64,000 nt of DNA from Mixophyes australis (taxonomy: Eukaryota; Chordata; Amphibia; Anura; Limnodynastidae), in assembly GCA_036250195.1 (NCBI GenBank), contig JAVHZZ010000001.1:393030783-393094782 (forward strand). The letters run 5' to 3'. Shown here piece by piece: positions 53,510-64,000 of the stretch. The position numbers and the translations under genes were made by a program. Positions within the stretch are counted from its first letter, which is position 1; each line of letters begins with the position of its first letter. The notes beneath the pieces were generated by a model, which did not search any database, was not told the origin of the DNA, and saw only the letters and a program-made list of their open reading frames with translations.

Positions 53510-53880
53510 ATATATGGTGTGTTATAGGTGTGGGTGCTCCAAGGAACAGTCTGATAGACGAAACGCGTCAAGGATCTTCCCTGAGGTGCACTCGTTTTTG
53601 GAATCACCAGCTGAGGACGTTATTGTCACATACTTGAAAAGAGCTGAGGAATCTTATCCCCTGTCGGTATATTGATGTCAAGGAGCCAGGATTACCGGTG
53701 TCTGGCGATCATAACTGGACTGTGGATGATTCTAGTGCACAGATAAGCTTGAATTGATTTTATATAATTCTGGAATACCCTAATCTGCATAAGAAGGATT
53801 TGGAGTTCGCAGAGGGATACTATCTCAGATAAGCGAAATTATATTATTCATCTGGTACGAGGATAATTTGATAATCAATC
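53510..53880. other. Repeat-like segment with GACGAAACGCGTC motif
   Basis: It contains CTGATAGACGAAACGCGTCA at about 53,550. Similar GAAACGCGT motifs are, as I recall, common near the ends of Penelope-like and other dispersed repeats in amphibians, so this may be a retroelement end. No coding sequence supports it, and borders are unknown. Confidence 0.3.
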
Positions 53881-53944
53881 TGATCACTGCTCTAACTTGG
53901 CAATATCACACTATGTTTTGGCGCTTCTTTTTCTCATTTGTTTA

Positions 53945-54178
53945 TATATATATATATCTAATATATAAATGCTTAGTGGCGTCTGTCTGTCTGTGTGTGT
54001 GTGTGTGGGAAAAAAAACAAGTTGCAGCGCCACCTGCTAGGCAGAGTTATACACTGACCTACTAAATTCTTAGTGTGTGTGGGGAAAAAAATTCAAAAAG
54101 GGCTGAAATTTGGTAGGGCTCAAACTCATTTTCGTGAGGTAATTTTACCTCATGAACACACATGTGTAGAGGCGTGCG

Positions 54179-54214
<36 letters not shown>

Positions 54215-54440
54215 AAAAACTATTTTCTCAGAAAGGGCTCATCCAATTGACCTGAAATTTGGTATACTGACATTATTTGACGAAAAAATTAGAATAGTCA
54301 AGTCAGTTAACTTCCATCATCCCCCCTTCCCCCCGTAGGCTAAATTTACGAGTTGAGGGGTCAAACTCATTTCCGTGAGGTAATTTTACCTCATGAACAC
54401 ACATTAAAAAGGGCGCTTGCGTCGGGAAGTAACGATCTTC
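53945..54440. repeat. Repeat with duplicated module and GT tracts
   Basis: The sequence CTCAAACTCATTTxCGTGAGG, followed by TAATTTTACCTCATGAACAC, occurs twice (about 54,119 and 54,363). GT microsatellites lie at about 53,990 and 54,182-54,211. The start CTAATATATAAATGCTTAGT followed by GTCTGTCTGTC recalls some Helitron-type repeats, but no 3' hairpin with CTRR is convincing, so class is not assigned. Confidence 0.55.
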
Positions 54441-54545
54441 CCCTGAGGAGGCCTGGGCTAGACCCAAATGCATGACAAGAACCTTTTTAAGACCTTAAGT
54501 ATCTTGATTTGACTAGAATGCATGAGTATCATGCACGGGTTAACT

Positions 54546-54549
<4 letters not shown>

Positions 54550-54581
<32 letters not shown>
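54550..54581. repeat. (TA)n microsatellite
   Basis: A pure TA run of about 16 units. Confidence 0.97.
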
Positions 54582-54591
<10 letters not shown>

Positions 54592-54623
54592 TTGTATATC
54601 CACAGTGCCAGGTGCACTTTGAC

Positions 54624-54781
54624 CAGGGGAGGGCTGGCGAATTTTGCCCCGGGGGGCAACTCTCCATTCAGCATCCTATTTTAGAGGGAAAAAATGGAGG
54701 TGGCCCAGTCCAAAATAACCCACTGTGGGACTGACCCAAGGGGCAGTTGCCCCCCTGCCCCCCAGCCCAGCCTGCCCCGAG
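54624..54781 (+). mobile_element. Short non-autonomous hAT element, GGCTGGC family
   Basis: 158 bp from CAGGGGAGGGCTGGCGAA to CCCAGCCTGCCCCGAG. Flanks ACTTTGAC (54,616-54,623) and TCTTTGAC (54,782-54,789) match at seven of eight positions. It pairs with the minus-oriented relative at 12,276 and the longer one at 4390. Confidence 0.8.
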
Positions 54782-54789
54782 TCTTTGAC

Positions 54790-56723
54790 ACAATGTAATA
54801 AAGACATTCAAACACAAAAATAAGTAATAAAAACAGTCTCTTCACCGTGCAGATTAGCAGAAAAATGAACCACTCAAATGAATTAAGAGTCCTAAAGTGT
54901 TAGTAAGTTTGACTTTGATGAGATGTTTCACTGTTTCTCCATGTTATTTTTTAAGTGGATCTGCAAACAAACAGAGCTATCACGCAGCTTGATTTTTCTG
55001 TCGTTTCATGGACTGGGAAGTTGACATGTACCTTGAAATGCGCTAGGTGGACAAGTGGGCACATTTTTACTGTGCAGTAAAAGAGCCTAAATGCCAGAAT
55101 GCTTGCTCTTGGTAATTATTATACATGTTTTAACATATTATTGTAATAAAAATAGAAATAAAAAAATGTGTGCTGCTATAAGATAACTTTACGGTAACAG
55201 TCACTGAAGGCAAAACACATACCAGCTACTGATTGCCTCATTGTTCAATGTGTATTACTAAGATATATGCATTTGTACAGTATCTTCCTTTGATTAGTTG
55301 ACTGGTGAATTTACCCTGACCAGACAATATTGCACTTTATTGGATGCATTCTTTTTATTGGTAAAAGTTTTTTTCTTGGTCTCCTCAAACAATTTCATAT
55401 TGTATAAATATCTTTTTATTTTATGAGCATATTATACAGTAGGTTCAAGCAAAGTAGAAAAAATTGCACTTTTCAATGATTGTCTCCATAGTTACTGCAA
55501 TTCGTGTAGCCCCCCACCATTTAGTCATCTAGCTCTCCTGAGTGCAGATATACCAAATATGTGTATATTATTCAAGGTCCTATATATTAATATGGTTCAG
55601 ATAAATTTTTATTTTAAAACTTTTTTTTCCCCTGGGTGACTCGCATCATTTTCCACAGACGTGATAAATATACTGGTACAAAATCCTGGGTGTGGGCAAA
55701 CATAAGTTTGGGGGTGAAGAATTTTAGTTGGGTTTGGGATAACACATGCAACATGACATTTACGTATTGCTGCATGAGTATTGGCACCTAATCAAAAGCA
55801 TTTGTATCATGCAATGTTCATGATTATGGCCTAATCAGGCATTAGGAAAATAATATATTAATATGGTCAGGATTACTTCCAAACGTATGAGTACCTGAGA
55901 AGTCACTAAACTGGGGGTTTTTGGATGCTAAATCTAAAATGGTCTGTGTCCTGTTACACAACTAATTATATTTTGGAGATACCTGAAACCCAGCTGTAAG
56001 ATAAGATCAGCATGCCATGCATGGTTTATGGTACAGCCCAGATGCTGTGAATACAAAGATCACTAGTTGTGGTCACTCCCAGTGCATTATATATTGTATA
56101 GGATAATTACATACATGAAAACAATACTTTTCATAGTTCTTATTTGAGAAGACCACTGTACATAATTGTAACCAGTGAAAAGAGCTGCATACAATTTGTC
56201 ATCCATAAATGACAGCTTGATATGGAACACAGAAGAATAACATAACTTCCCAAGGAAACCATATTTCATTATGATGTTTCCTATGTATATGTGTGTAAAC
56301 TCATATTCTATATATTTATGTAATATTATATGTCTATAATGTTCCCAAAGAAAGATATCCTGATTATAGAGTTTCTGGCCTCAAGTATTCGAATAAAAAG
56401 GTTTTAAAACTGATTAGCATACCACACTGTTCTTTCATTAACCTAACTAAGAAGTGATATTTTGCGCAAGAAAGGAATGTTTAAAATTGCTAACGATGAT
56501 GTTAGAGAAAAACTAATGATGTTAAAAACTGTCAGTTCTTGGGGCTCAGTCTTTCTACTGATGAATTGTCCAGTCATTCTCACATTACCCAGTTGGCAGA
56601 ATTTGTGAGTGTGCTATGATTGTTTCTGTTTTTATTCCCGTTTTATTTTAGATAATACTGTTTTACGTGTGCATTGCTGTATGTTCGTCTCCCTGGGAGG
56701 GGGGGCACCAGTCTGAGGCACTG
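54790..56723. other. Unassigned AT-rich sequence
   Basis: About 1.9 kb without recognised features. Confidence 0.4.
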
Positions 56724-56731
56724 GTAGTAAG

Positions 56732-57240
56732 TAAGGGTGTGCACCGGCCACTTTTAGTGTTTTGGGTTTTGGGTTTTGGGTTCTGATTAGCTTGAGGTTT
56801 TGGGTTCTGATTTGTTTTGCCAAAACATCCGACGAAAGGTTTTGGTTCTGATTTATTTTTAAAAAAGCATAAAAAGTGCTAAAAACCAGTTTTGTGGGGT
56901 TTTTTTTCACTCCTACGCTATTATTAACCTCAATAACATTCAATAACAATCATTTCCACTAATTTCCAGTCTATTCTGAACACCTCACAATATTGTTTTT
57001 AGGCCAAAAGGTTGCACCGAGGTAACTTGAGCACATAATGCCAAAAAAAAGAGGTACAAGATGGAATTGTTCTGGGCCCTCCCTCCCACCCCTCGCGAGA
57101 TTCGACGTGAGACTTGGACGACAAAGCCTCGTTTTCAATTTTTTGCCCGCCGGAAATATCCGAACAGTGCTTGGATCCCGTTCGGATCCGCACTGTTCGG
57201 GTGGGCTCGGATTAGCGCAATCCGAGCCCGCTCATCATTA
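56732..57240. mobile_element. Short relative of the 14.7-kb hAT-Ac-like element
   Basis: 509 bp from TAAGGGTGTGCACCGGCC to GAGCCCGCTCATCATTA. Flanks GTAGTAAG (56,724-56,731) and CCAGTAAG (57,241-57,248) agree at six of eight positions, and the left one fits nTnnnnAn. It has the TTTTGG motifs at its left end and the CGAACAGTGC/GCACTGTTCG arms at its right. The two tandem arrays of the long copy are missing. Confidence 0.8.
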
Positions 57241-57248
57241 CCAGTAAG

Positions 57249-57477
57249 TGAAGGAAAGAGCGCAGCATGGGCAGGAGATGATTCTTGATGTTCTGGGCAC
57301 AGACTGATTTCACCTCAACTGGAGTATTCTGATCTAATACAGGATGCTGAACAGCAGAGAGCAGCTCCCTCTCACGGCAGCTTCTGTTTCTTTACCAACG
57401 TGCACAACTGTCAAAAAGTGCATAGACTGGCTGCTCTATGTGTCTCCACTACTTCAGATTCCTTATTGTACTAAGTG
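57249..57477. other. Short unassigned spacer
   Basis: No recognised feature between the hAT element and the solo LTR. Confidence 0.4.
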
Positions 57478-57482
57478 GGTGA

Positions 57483-58621
57483 TGTGACTGGATGGGTTTA
57501 CTTTGCCATCCGGTCTGTTGGGGGGGAGAAGGATGAAGGGATGTTCTTCTTACACAGTTTACCGACCCACTCCTAATGGTGTCGCCTTGTCACAAGACAC
57601 TCCCTGACTTCGAATGCCAACTGCGCAATAGTTGTAGGAGAATCTCACTGCCACCACTAGGCTCCTTCATGGCATCCAGATCCGCTTTCTTCTGGGTAAT
57701 TGGTATAGCTGCTGCAGTGCTTCTTTGCAATGGAATGCCTCCTGACCATTTACTATGGATCAGGACTGTTGGGTTGTGGGCAGAGCGTTTACACAGAAAT
57801 GCTGGGTTCAACATAGGACAGCCGGGTAACGGATTAGAATGTAAACTCTTATCTATACGTCACAGGATATAGCAGGCAATAGGCATCAGGCAGAATTTTG
57901 AAGCATTGATGTTTTATTGCTCAAGTGTCCTTACACGGACAAAACACAGTAGTTAAAGGTACTAATGATCTTCCAGAAGTTCAGATGATATACTACTACA
58001 GTTGAAATACAAAATACAGCTCTTATATACTGTTTCTCACTCACATGTTGGCATGAGACAACCCAGCCCCCTGATCCTAGCTGGCACCACAAGGTCTGAG
58101 ATATTACATCCGATTAGCATCAGAATGCAATATATTCTCTGAACTTGGATTTAATGTAATGTAAACTTAACAAAGTTAATATCAATCTGTGATCTCCTAA
58201 ATCACTTGCTATTGCATTATTCAAATAGTTTTTCTATCTCTCTAAGACTCAGGATGAAAGGCCATCGCAAAAAGTAATATTTAATATGATGTAGCATGGC
58301 CCTCTTACCTCTCTGTATGTATGTATTACCCAGTATAGTTTTACTACTGTTTGTTCCTAATTGTAAAACACTACGGAATGTTGATGATGATGATGATAAA
58401 AAGATGTGTTGGTCTCTCACATCAAAAGACTTAATTAGCATGGGATTTCCATTCTTCCTTTTTTACAATAACAAATTTCCTGCAACATATGCCTACTGCA
58501 TCAGAAATCAATACATTTCCAATACAAAAATCAGTAAATTTGCAATGATATACATCAGCGCAGTGCACCACTAATTGAAATACATTTAAGTAATAAGTTA
58601 TTTATAAGTGATCCAGCCACA
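57483..58621 (-). mobile_element. Solo LTR with perfect 5-bp TSD
   Basis: 1139 bp from TGTGACTGGAT to ATCCAGCCACA (inverted ends, 10 of 11) with a perfect 5-bp TSD, GGTGA, at 57,478-57,482 and 58,622-58,626. In minus orientation it shows a TATA box (TATATAAG, 58,022-58,029) and an AATAAA at 57,913-57,918 about 110 bp downstream, giving a normal U3-R-U5 order with a U5 of about 430 bp. The 12,727 copy matches in order and signals. No protein-coding part is present, so it arose by recombination between two LTRs. Gypsy or retroviral origin cannot be told apart here. Confidence 0.85.
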
Positions 58622-58626
58622 GGTGA

Positions 58627-60405
58627 GTTCACATTATCCTTTCCCGTCTTCCTCTGCAATGTGCAAGTGGCACATTCCACTACAAGGCGGAACACTGCAA
58701 GAGAGGAGGAATAGTAATAATAATAATGTTGTGCAAGAAGTGCCTGCCAGTTAATGTGGAGACTTCAGCATGGAGCTGCTCCATCTGCTCAGGGAATCAA
58801 GTCCCATGTCATAGTGCTCATTTCTACCATTGTTGCTCCTTCCTATATATCTCATTACCATCCCTCATTTGTCCACATACTTACTGCCAAGCAGCTCTGT
58901 CACTGCCCTGCTGCATACTCTGCTGCATACTCTGCTGCATACTCTGTGGCATACTCTGCGGCTTATTCTGCTGCACAGTCTGCTGCATACTCTGCTGCTA
59001 TGCTACTCAGTGGAAGTAAGGAATTGTGAACACACTTTCTCTTTGAGCATGTTCATTGACACACCAGAATGTCGGCTCGTGTGCACAACATTTTGGTATA
59101 TGTGTTGCAGTCAAGCAGCAGGATCACTGACACTACAGTGACATTAGCCTTATGTGTGCAAAAATGCATGAGGCTAACATGGAGTGAAACAGTAGTGTAA
59201 TGGATGTTTCTGTGCAACGAGAAAACCCCCTAAGTGTTCGTCTGTAATCCATAACAATGTTCTTTTAACTAGTCTATTAATCATTGTTTAAAAAAATGTA
59301 TACATTTCTAATGGTCCTAATGATGATGACTTCTATTTACAGTTTTGCACAGTGCACCTCTGGAGATGTATCTGCCTTTCCACGCCATGAGGTGCACTTC
59401 TAGATTTCAGATGTGTCTTACAAGAGCAGTGAGGAGTCACACACCTTAAAGTGCACTGGACAGACCATCACATTGGACTGGTGCAAAAATATTACTTTTG
59501 TGCTACGCATTGTGATTATACTCAGATTTCTGCGAATCAAGATTCAAAAGACAGTAAGATATATTATAGAAGAGCAAATAAATGCGGACCGGCGCGGCTT
59601 ATTTCTTTACATAAGTGCACCTACCTTTCTCGCTATCACATTTCAAAATGCACTATTATAGTACTTCTCGGTCCAGGGAGCTGCACCTGGAAAATGTTTA
59701 AATATGTAATTATGGTGGGTGTACAAGAGAGGTGTGAGCTAAATGGGTGTAACCTAAAATGTTAATTTGTTTATATCGTAATACATCTTTTTTATACATT
59801 TTATTAACAGCATCTAGGCAAACATACAAAGTGAAAAGACAAAGGTGCATCCTTCGCAGAGGGTAAGATAAAGAAGTAAGGTGCTATATAATATAACTAA
59901 ACAAGTATAACTACAAACACACTTTTTACATACAAAAAGACTGCAGGATTTCAGATGCCTGGTTTTAATTTTAAGTGGTGAAAGAAAAAGAGAGAAGGAG
60001 GAAGGGGAGAGGGGTACAAGAGGAAGGGGACCTCTTGAGTAGTGAAGTGTTGATAGAGGATTGGTAGCCCAAGGCAGATTTCTTCATAGAGAAGAGTGGA
60101 ATTAAAGGACAGGACAGGGGATATCGTTAAGTTGCCAAGGGCTCAAGATTTTGTAGAATGATACAAATAAGTTCCTTAAAATACTGGTTATAAGCTCTCA
60201 TATGTGTACCAGATTTTTTTCCATAGCACAGATATACTTGGAGGGGTTTGACTTTACTAAGAACTGGCTATTAAGCAAGTGGCTGCCAAAATGTATGTAT
60301 TTTATCCTCAAATGCACCATGTGGTTTCTTAGATTGTACAAGAAAATTACATTTATTTTATTGCAGGACAAACAGGGATTTCTAGCAAATTAGAATACGT
60401 ATATG
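58627..60405. other. Unassigned sequence with a 12-bp minisatellite
   Basis: A GCATACTCTGCT repeat of about eight imperfect 12-bp units spans about 58,908-59,000. It gives cysteine- or alanine-rich frames that are not real genes. A GATGATGATGAT run at about 58,382 follows the LTR-internal TTTACTACTGTTTGTTCC segment inside the LTR. The rest holds nothing recognised. Confidence 0.5.
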
Positions 60406-61330
60406 TAACCCCTGGGGATGCTGCAGTTGGACTTGAGCACCCAGGGGCTACTAATCACAATTGCATCAGTAAGAAAAGAGATGGACATTGTCATTTACCA
60501 GTTCAGGAAGAGAAACTACATCTCCCACAAGGCTACTGTGAAAAGGGGGCGGGGCCTAACAAGACTGAGAAACCCCAAGGCAGGAGTTGGAGGGAGGATC
60601 AGCCTAAAAGAGACTGAGCTGTGTGACAAGACCAGATAAGGTGACCATAAACATAAGGGCAGTGGATTGATGGTCTGAGCAGAGAGAACAGACAGTCTTG
60701 AGAGATATCAGAGCAGAGGGGAGTGGTGAAACAGAACCTGCTGGGAAGTCCCAGTTTTAAGCTGTAGGAGGAGGTTTGCATGCACCTCTGAAAAAGGACA
60801 TTTTGGAGGGAATCAAGTTCAGACCCTGAGACACACACTCGTGCATATAAGTAACTGGTTAATTTACCTATCTGTTATAGGTTAAGTGGGGTTTGGACTA
60901 TATCTGGCCACAAGGGCTGAAGAGTCAGGGATAGAGAGGTGGGCAGGTAAATGTACAACAAGTGTTGTTTAATCAGCATTTGAGCTTATATTATAAGGTG
61001 ATCCCTCTGGTGTTAACATAAAGATGTGGAACTCAAGTCCCAGGATACAAATAAGAAAGGATACAAGTTGAGGATTTTACAGTTGTTGCTACAGGAGGGT
61101 TTGCATACTGTGACTGCTGTAGCTTATTGCAAGCGATTTAAAGACCTCTAAAAGCTGCAAACTGGGCACATTCTGATTCCATGCCATGCTGACATCCACA
61201 CAGAAGGGTCATAACTTACAGTGCAGTGCTCCATCTGTGTGGTGTGTTTGAGTGCTGCCAGTGTGTGTGTTTGGCAGTATATGGTAAAATATAAGTAACT
61301 ATATAGGCAATTACCCCTTGAGATAATTCC
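60406..61330. other. Possible LTR-like segment, unconfirmed
   Basis: It starts TGTAACCCCTGGGG and contains an AACTACATCTCCCACAAGGC motif followed by a GGGGGCGGGGCC box, a combination common in retroviral-type LTR promoters. No matching CA end or TSD was found, and no coding region is seen. Confidence 0.3.
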
Positions 61331-61339
61331 AGTATCAGG

Positions 61340-61399
61340 AGCCAATAAGGTTAACAATTTGGGAACCTCCTTGAAATTTCAGGAGAGTGGGCAAGTATG
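61340..61399. mobile_element. Right-end fragment of the 353-639 hAT family
   Basis: TCAGGAGAGTGGGCAAGTATG corresponds to the right end GAGAGTTGGCAAGTATG at 639. The left part is missing, so this is a truncated or solo end. Confidence 0.5.
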
Positions 61400-63080
61400 A
61401 TTTTAAAAGCTTTTAACACCAGGTATTTAAAAGCTGCTAATGGTGGCAGCTAGCATAGCAGTGGGGGCTGGATTTTATACACAGTGCAAACAATGCCCTG
61501 TAAACTGTAGATAAGGAAGATCCCTACGTAATTTTGTATTGCAATTAGCCGGGGTGCATATTAGCAGCAGTGGGATGTACCTGGCAGAACAGGGCGACCA
61601 AAAATTGGATGTCAGCTGCTGAGCACCCTGACCAATCAGAATAAATTCCAGTGAATTTGTAAGTTGCCCCCTTACTGCCCGCTACTTAGAACATGCCCTG
61701 AAGGTGAGTAATGCAACGACAAAAAATCTTCCCCATGTACTTCTTCAAGCTATTGAAATGTTTGCATATATATTTCTGAGTTTTAACTAAACAAAGCAAA
61801 TGCTTTCATTTAGGTAAAGTTTTCCTTTTTTAAAAAGGGCCATTACCGTAAACCCTACTTTTAAAAATATTTACAGTTTTGCTTCTTTACAAAGAAATCT
61901 TACATTACTGAATAGTCTCACAGTAACTAATGTAAATAATGAGGTTCCACAAATGTATAACTTTTCATAACTAACATAATAGTTTATTTTTATAACGAGA
62001 ATGTAAGAGATAGAATTCAATCAGCATATTAAAAACACACTAACAATAATATAACAAGAGCTGTTGGCATGATAAAAATAAATGGCTTCAATGAAACCAA
62101 AACACTTATTAATCACTGAGAACATACACATTGACATGTGATTAATGGGCAGCCATTAAATTAACATTGTTATGTGTTGAAAAAGTAAATAAATTCCTGG
62201 TCATGTAATCTTGGACCAAGTACTTGATAAACTACCATGTCAAGACTAGTTAGAGTGGTTATGCTTCATTAACAACACTAGTATTTGTGGGCCCCATCAA
62301 GCTTTAAGTGCTGTAAAATGTGAAAGAAACATATGTTATTGTTCACCTGGTGCAGGAGACCTTCCTACCAGTAGTGACACTGAATGAAAACTAATATCTG
62401 CACCTACTGTATATAGTATATTTGATTTACAAATTATTAGGGTAAATATGCAAAGTATGTATGTATTCTATCAGGTAATATATCACAAAAGCATTAATAT
62501 AGCATATTTATAAACTTAATGCAGATACATACAAAAACGCCCTTGCGTCACCAGCCCTTATTGTAGGGACGTTTTATCAATTTAGTGGGCCTGTGTGCCC
62601 CCTCCCCCATATTAAGGAACAGGAGAGAAGGGAAGGGGGAGAGCAGTGAAGAGAGAAGGGAATGAGCAGAGATGAAAAGCAAGGGAACCAGCCAGACCAT
62701 TAGGGAGCTTCAGCAGATATCAGCTCCCAACCCAGATAGCCTGTCTACTAGGAGAGAGTGTTACTTATTGTGGAGTGCAGGCTGTTTGGGGCAGCCGTGA
62801 TGTGGTTTCGCAGCTGTTGTCCTTGTAGCTGATTGATTTGGTGAGGTTGTGGTTCATGGAATCAGGGTTGTCTTCAGGCATCAAGCAAACGGTCAGGTGC
62901 AGGGCGACACAGTATAGGGATAGCCTGTGTGGCAAGATGAAGGAGACAGTGGTGCAGGACCTAACTATAGGGAAGAGGAGAGAGAAAAGCGAAAATGGAA
63001 GTAGGTAACTAGGAGAGTGAGATAAGAGACGGTATAGGAATGGGGGAGCAAGGAGTGAGGATAGAGGGAGGATGTGAGTC
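61400..63080. other. Unassigned sequence
   Basis: AT-rich to 62,550, then a purine-rich GGAGAG segment (about 62,610-62,700 and 62,930-63,080). No gene recognised. Confidence 0.4.
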
Positions 63081-63084
63081 TATA

Positions 63085-63530
63085 TAGGGTGGTATGAACC
63101 AAAAGAGGTTCCTAAAAGGTACAGGTAAGGTGAGGAGATAGACCCTTTGGTGTGAGAGTTTTAAGTTTGTATATACATTTGTTTTTTAGTCTGGAAAAAA
63201 TCTTTTGTATGTCCCCTTTCCGTTCTGGCGTTTTTATTGTGTATATTCCTACGAATTGGAAGTTGTCAATTTTGTTATGTGCTGTTTGGAAGTGTTCAAC
63301 TAGATTTTGTGTTGTTTTGTTTTTTTGGATGTTGTTCATGGTTTCGAGCATCCTGACATTTAGGTATCCCGCTGTACATCCGACATATTGTAGGTTACAG
63401 GGGCATGTGATGAAGTAGACAACGTTGGTAGATTTGCAGTTCATGGTTTTTGTTATTTGGGGTAGTTCTCCTGTTGTTGTGGATGTAAATGTGTTGCATA
63501 TTTGTTGAATGATTCACAATCTTTGGTTCT
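63085..63530 (-). pseudogene. Penelope-like element remnant, GIY-YIG endonuclease
   Basis: On the minus strand, NTFTSTTTGELPQITKTMNC leads into KSTNVVYFITCPCNLQYVGCTAGYLNVRMLE..HFQTAHNKIDNFQFVGIYTIKTPERKGD..LKNKCIYKLKTLTPKGLSPHL. The VYF..QYVG pair corresponds to GIY-YIG, preceded by the CxxTxxVVYxxxCPC block and followed by the WIYxLxTLxPxGLN-like block. That is the C-terminal layout of Penelope-like retroelements. The expected arginine/glutamate motif region is partly degraded. No reverse transcriptase part is present, so the copy is truncated at the 5' side. Confidence 0.85.
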
Positions 63531-63745
63531 ATGTGATACTGATTTACATAATGATTCACATTAGGCATTATGTATTCTCATTGCCTCTATTTTCCAACCA
63601 TGCATTTAGAACCAATAATTTACTAGTATACACATAATTCAAGTGCAACAGTTCTAATAATCTTGCAGCCCTGCCTGGCAGATTGGCAGCCTTCAGTGGT
63701 GCCCTTCTCATCTCTCACAAACTCTCATATTTGCAGTACTCAGAC

Positions 63746-64000
63746 CAGCGTCGGACTGGGCCGCCGGTGGACCGGGAAATCCACCGGTAGGCCCTGATGG
63801 CAGATAGCTCCGCCCTCCTCCGTGGTGGGGCGGGGCTAAAAAAAATGATTCCTGTGTCCTCGGGTGTTGGTGGGAGCCAGGTGCCGTGGGTGGCTGGCCC
63901 CTCCTCAGGGACCAGTCACTTTCGCTAAACAGGAAACAGGAAGTAGCGTGCGTTCCACCACTGTTTTGCTTTTGATCGCACAGCAAGCATGTGAGCTGCA
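63746..64000. mobile_element. Left end of a CAGCGTCGGACTGGG hAT-like element, cut by window edge
   Basis: It starts CAGCGTCGGACTGGGCCGCC, resembling the left ends at 24,732 and 35,021, followed by an ACCGGGAAATCCACCGGT inverted repeat. The other end lies beyond the window. Confidence 0.6.

Noticed and set aside
53945..54440. Confident Helitron call
   Set aside because: No clear 3' hairpin followed by CTRR and no A|T insertion site; left as an unclassified repeat.
58726..59141. Cysteine-rich or alanine-rich frames resembling a small secreted protein
   Set aside because: Generated by a 12-bp tandem repeat; no signal peptide or family support.

Overview
The window looks like vertebrate, most probably anuran amphibian, intergenic DNA. 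There is no recognisable host exon. Almost everything that can be assigned is a transposable element or a tandem repeat: hAT DNA transposons with 8-bp target-site duplications (TSDs), fold-back MITEs, CR1- and L2-type LINE remnants, a Penelope-like GIY-YIG remnant, solo LTRs and a tRNA-type SINE. The frog assignment is inferred from this mixture; no host gene confirms it.

Layout. 1-7 kb: an antisense CR1 LINE remnant cut by a hAT MITE, a probable solo LTR and a 2.1-kb hAT element. 7-17 kb: MITEs, a 1.9-kb hAT element holding a long hairpin and a 25-bp minisatellite, a solo LTR and a 1.2-kb hAT element. 18.2-24.2 kb: a complete, apparently intact autonomous hAT-Ac element (perfect 8-bp TSD, 997-aa BED-finger transposase). 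24.5-29.6 kb: a 31-bp minisatellite split by a 4.45-kb composite that contains an internally deleted relative of the 18-kb element. 30-35 kb: SINE, MITEs and small hAT elements. 35-39.5 kb: another composite holding a third, inverted and older copy. 41-44 kb: a decayed hAT transposase and an L2-type LINE. 44-45 kb: a modular repeat. 47.5-50.4 kb: an antisense CR1 LINE with two nested MITEs. 50-64 kb: mostly unassigned sequence with small hAT elements, a solo LTR and, at the far end, a Penelope-like fragment and the start of another hAT element.

How the parts relate. The 18-kb element is the only plausible source of transposase in the window. Two internally deleted copies (25.2-28.3 and 35.9-38.6 kb) share one deletion junction. 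They keep the terminal inverted repeat (TIR), the subterminal CCAAAA hexamers, the 5' 100-bp array and the N-terminal coding part, but lack the BED finger and catalytic domain. Elements at 14.7 and 56.7 kb have related TAG..TG/CATC..TA ends, TTTTGG subterminal repeats and the same nTnnnnAn target pattern, so one transposase may have served several element types. The most notable architecture is the paired 100-bp arrays, 15 units in front of and 6 units behind the transposase ORF, with an ATG-free stretch of about 1.7 kb between the TATA box and the start codon.
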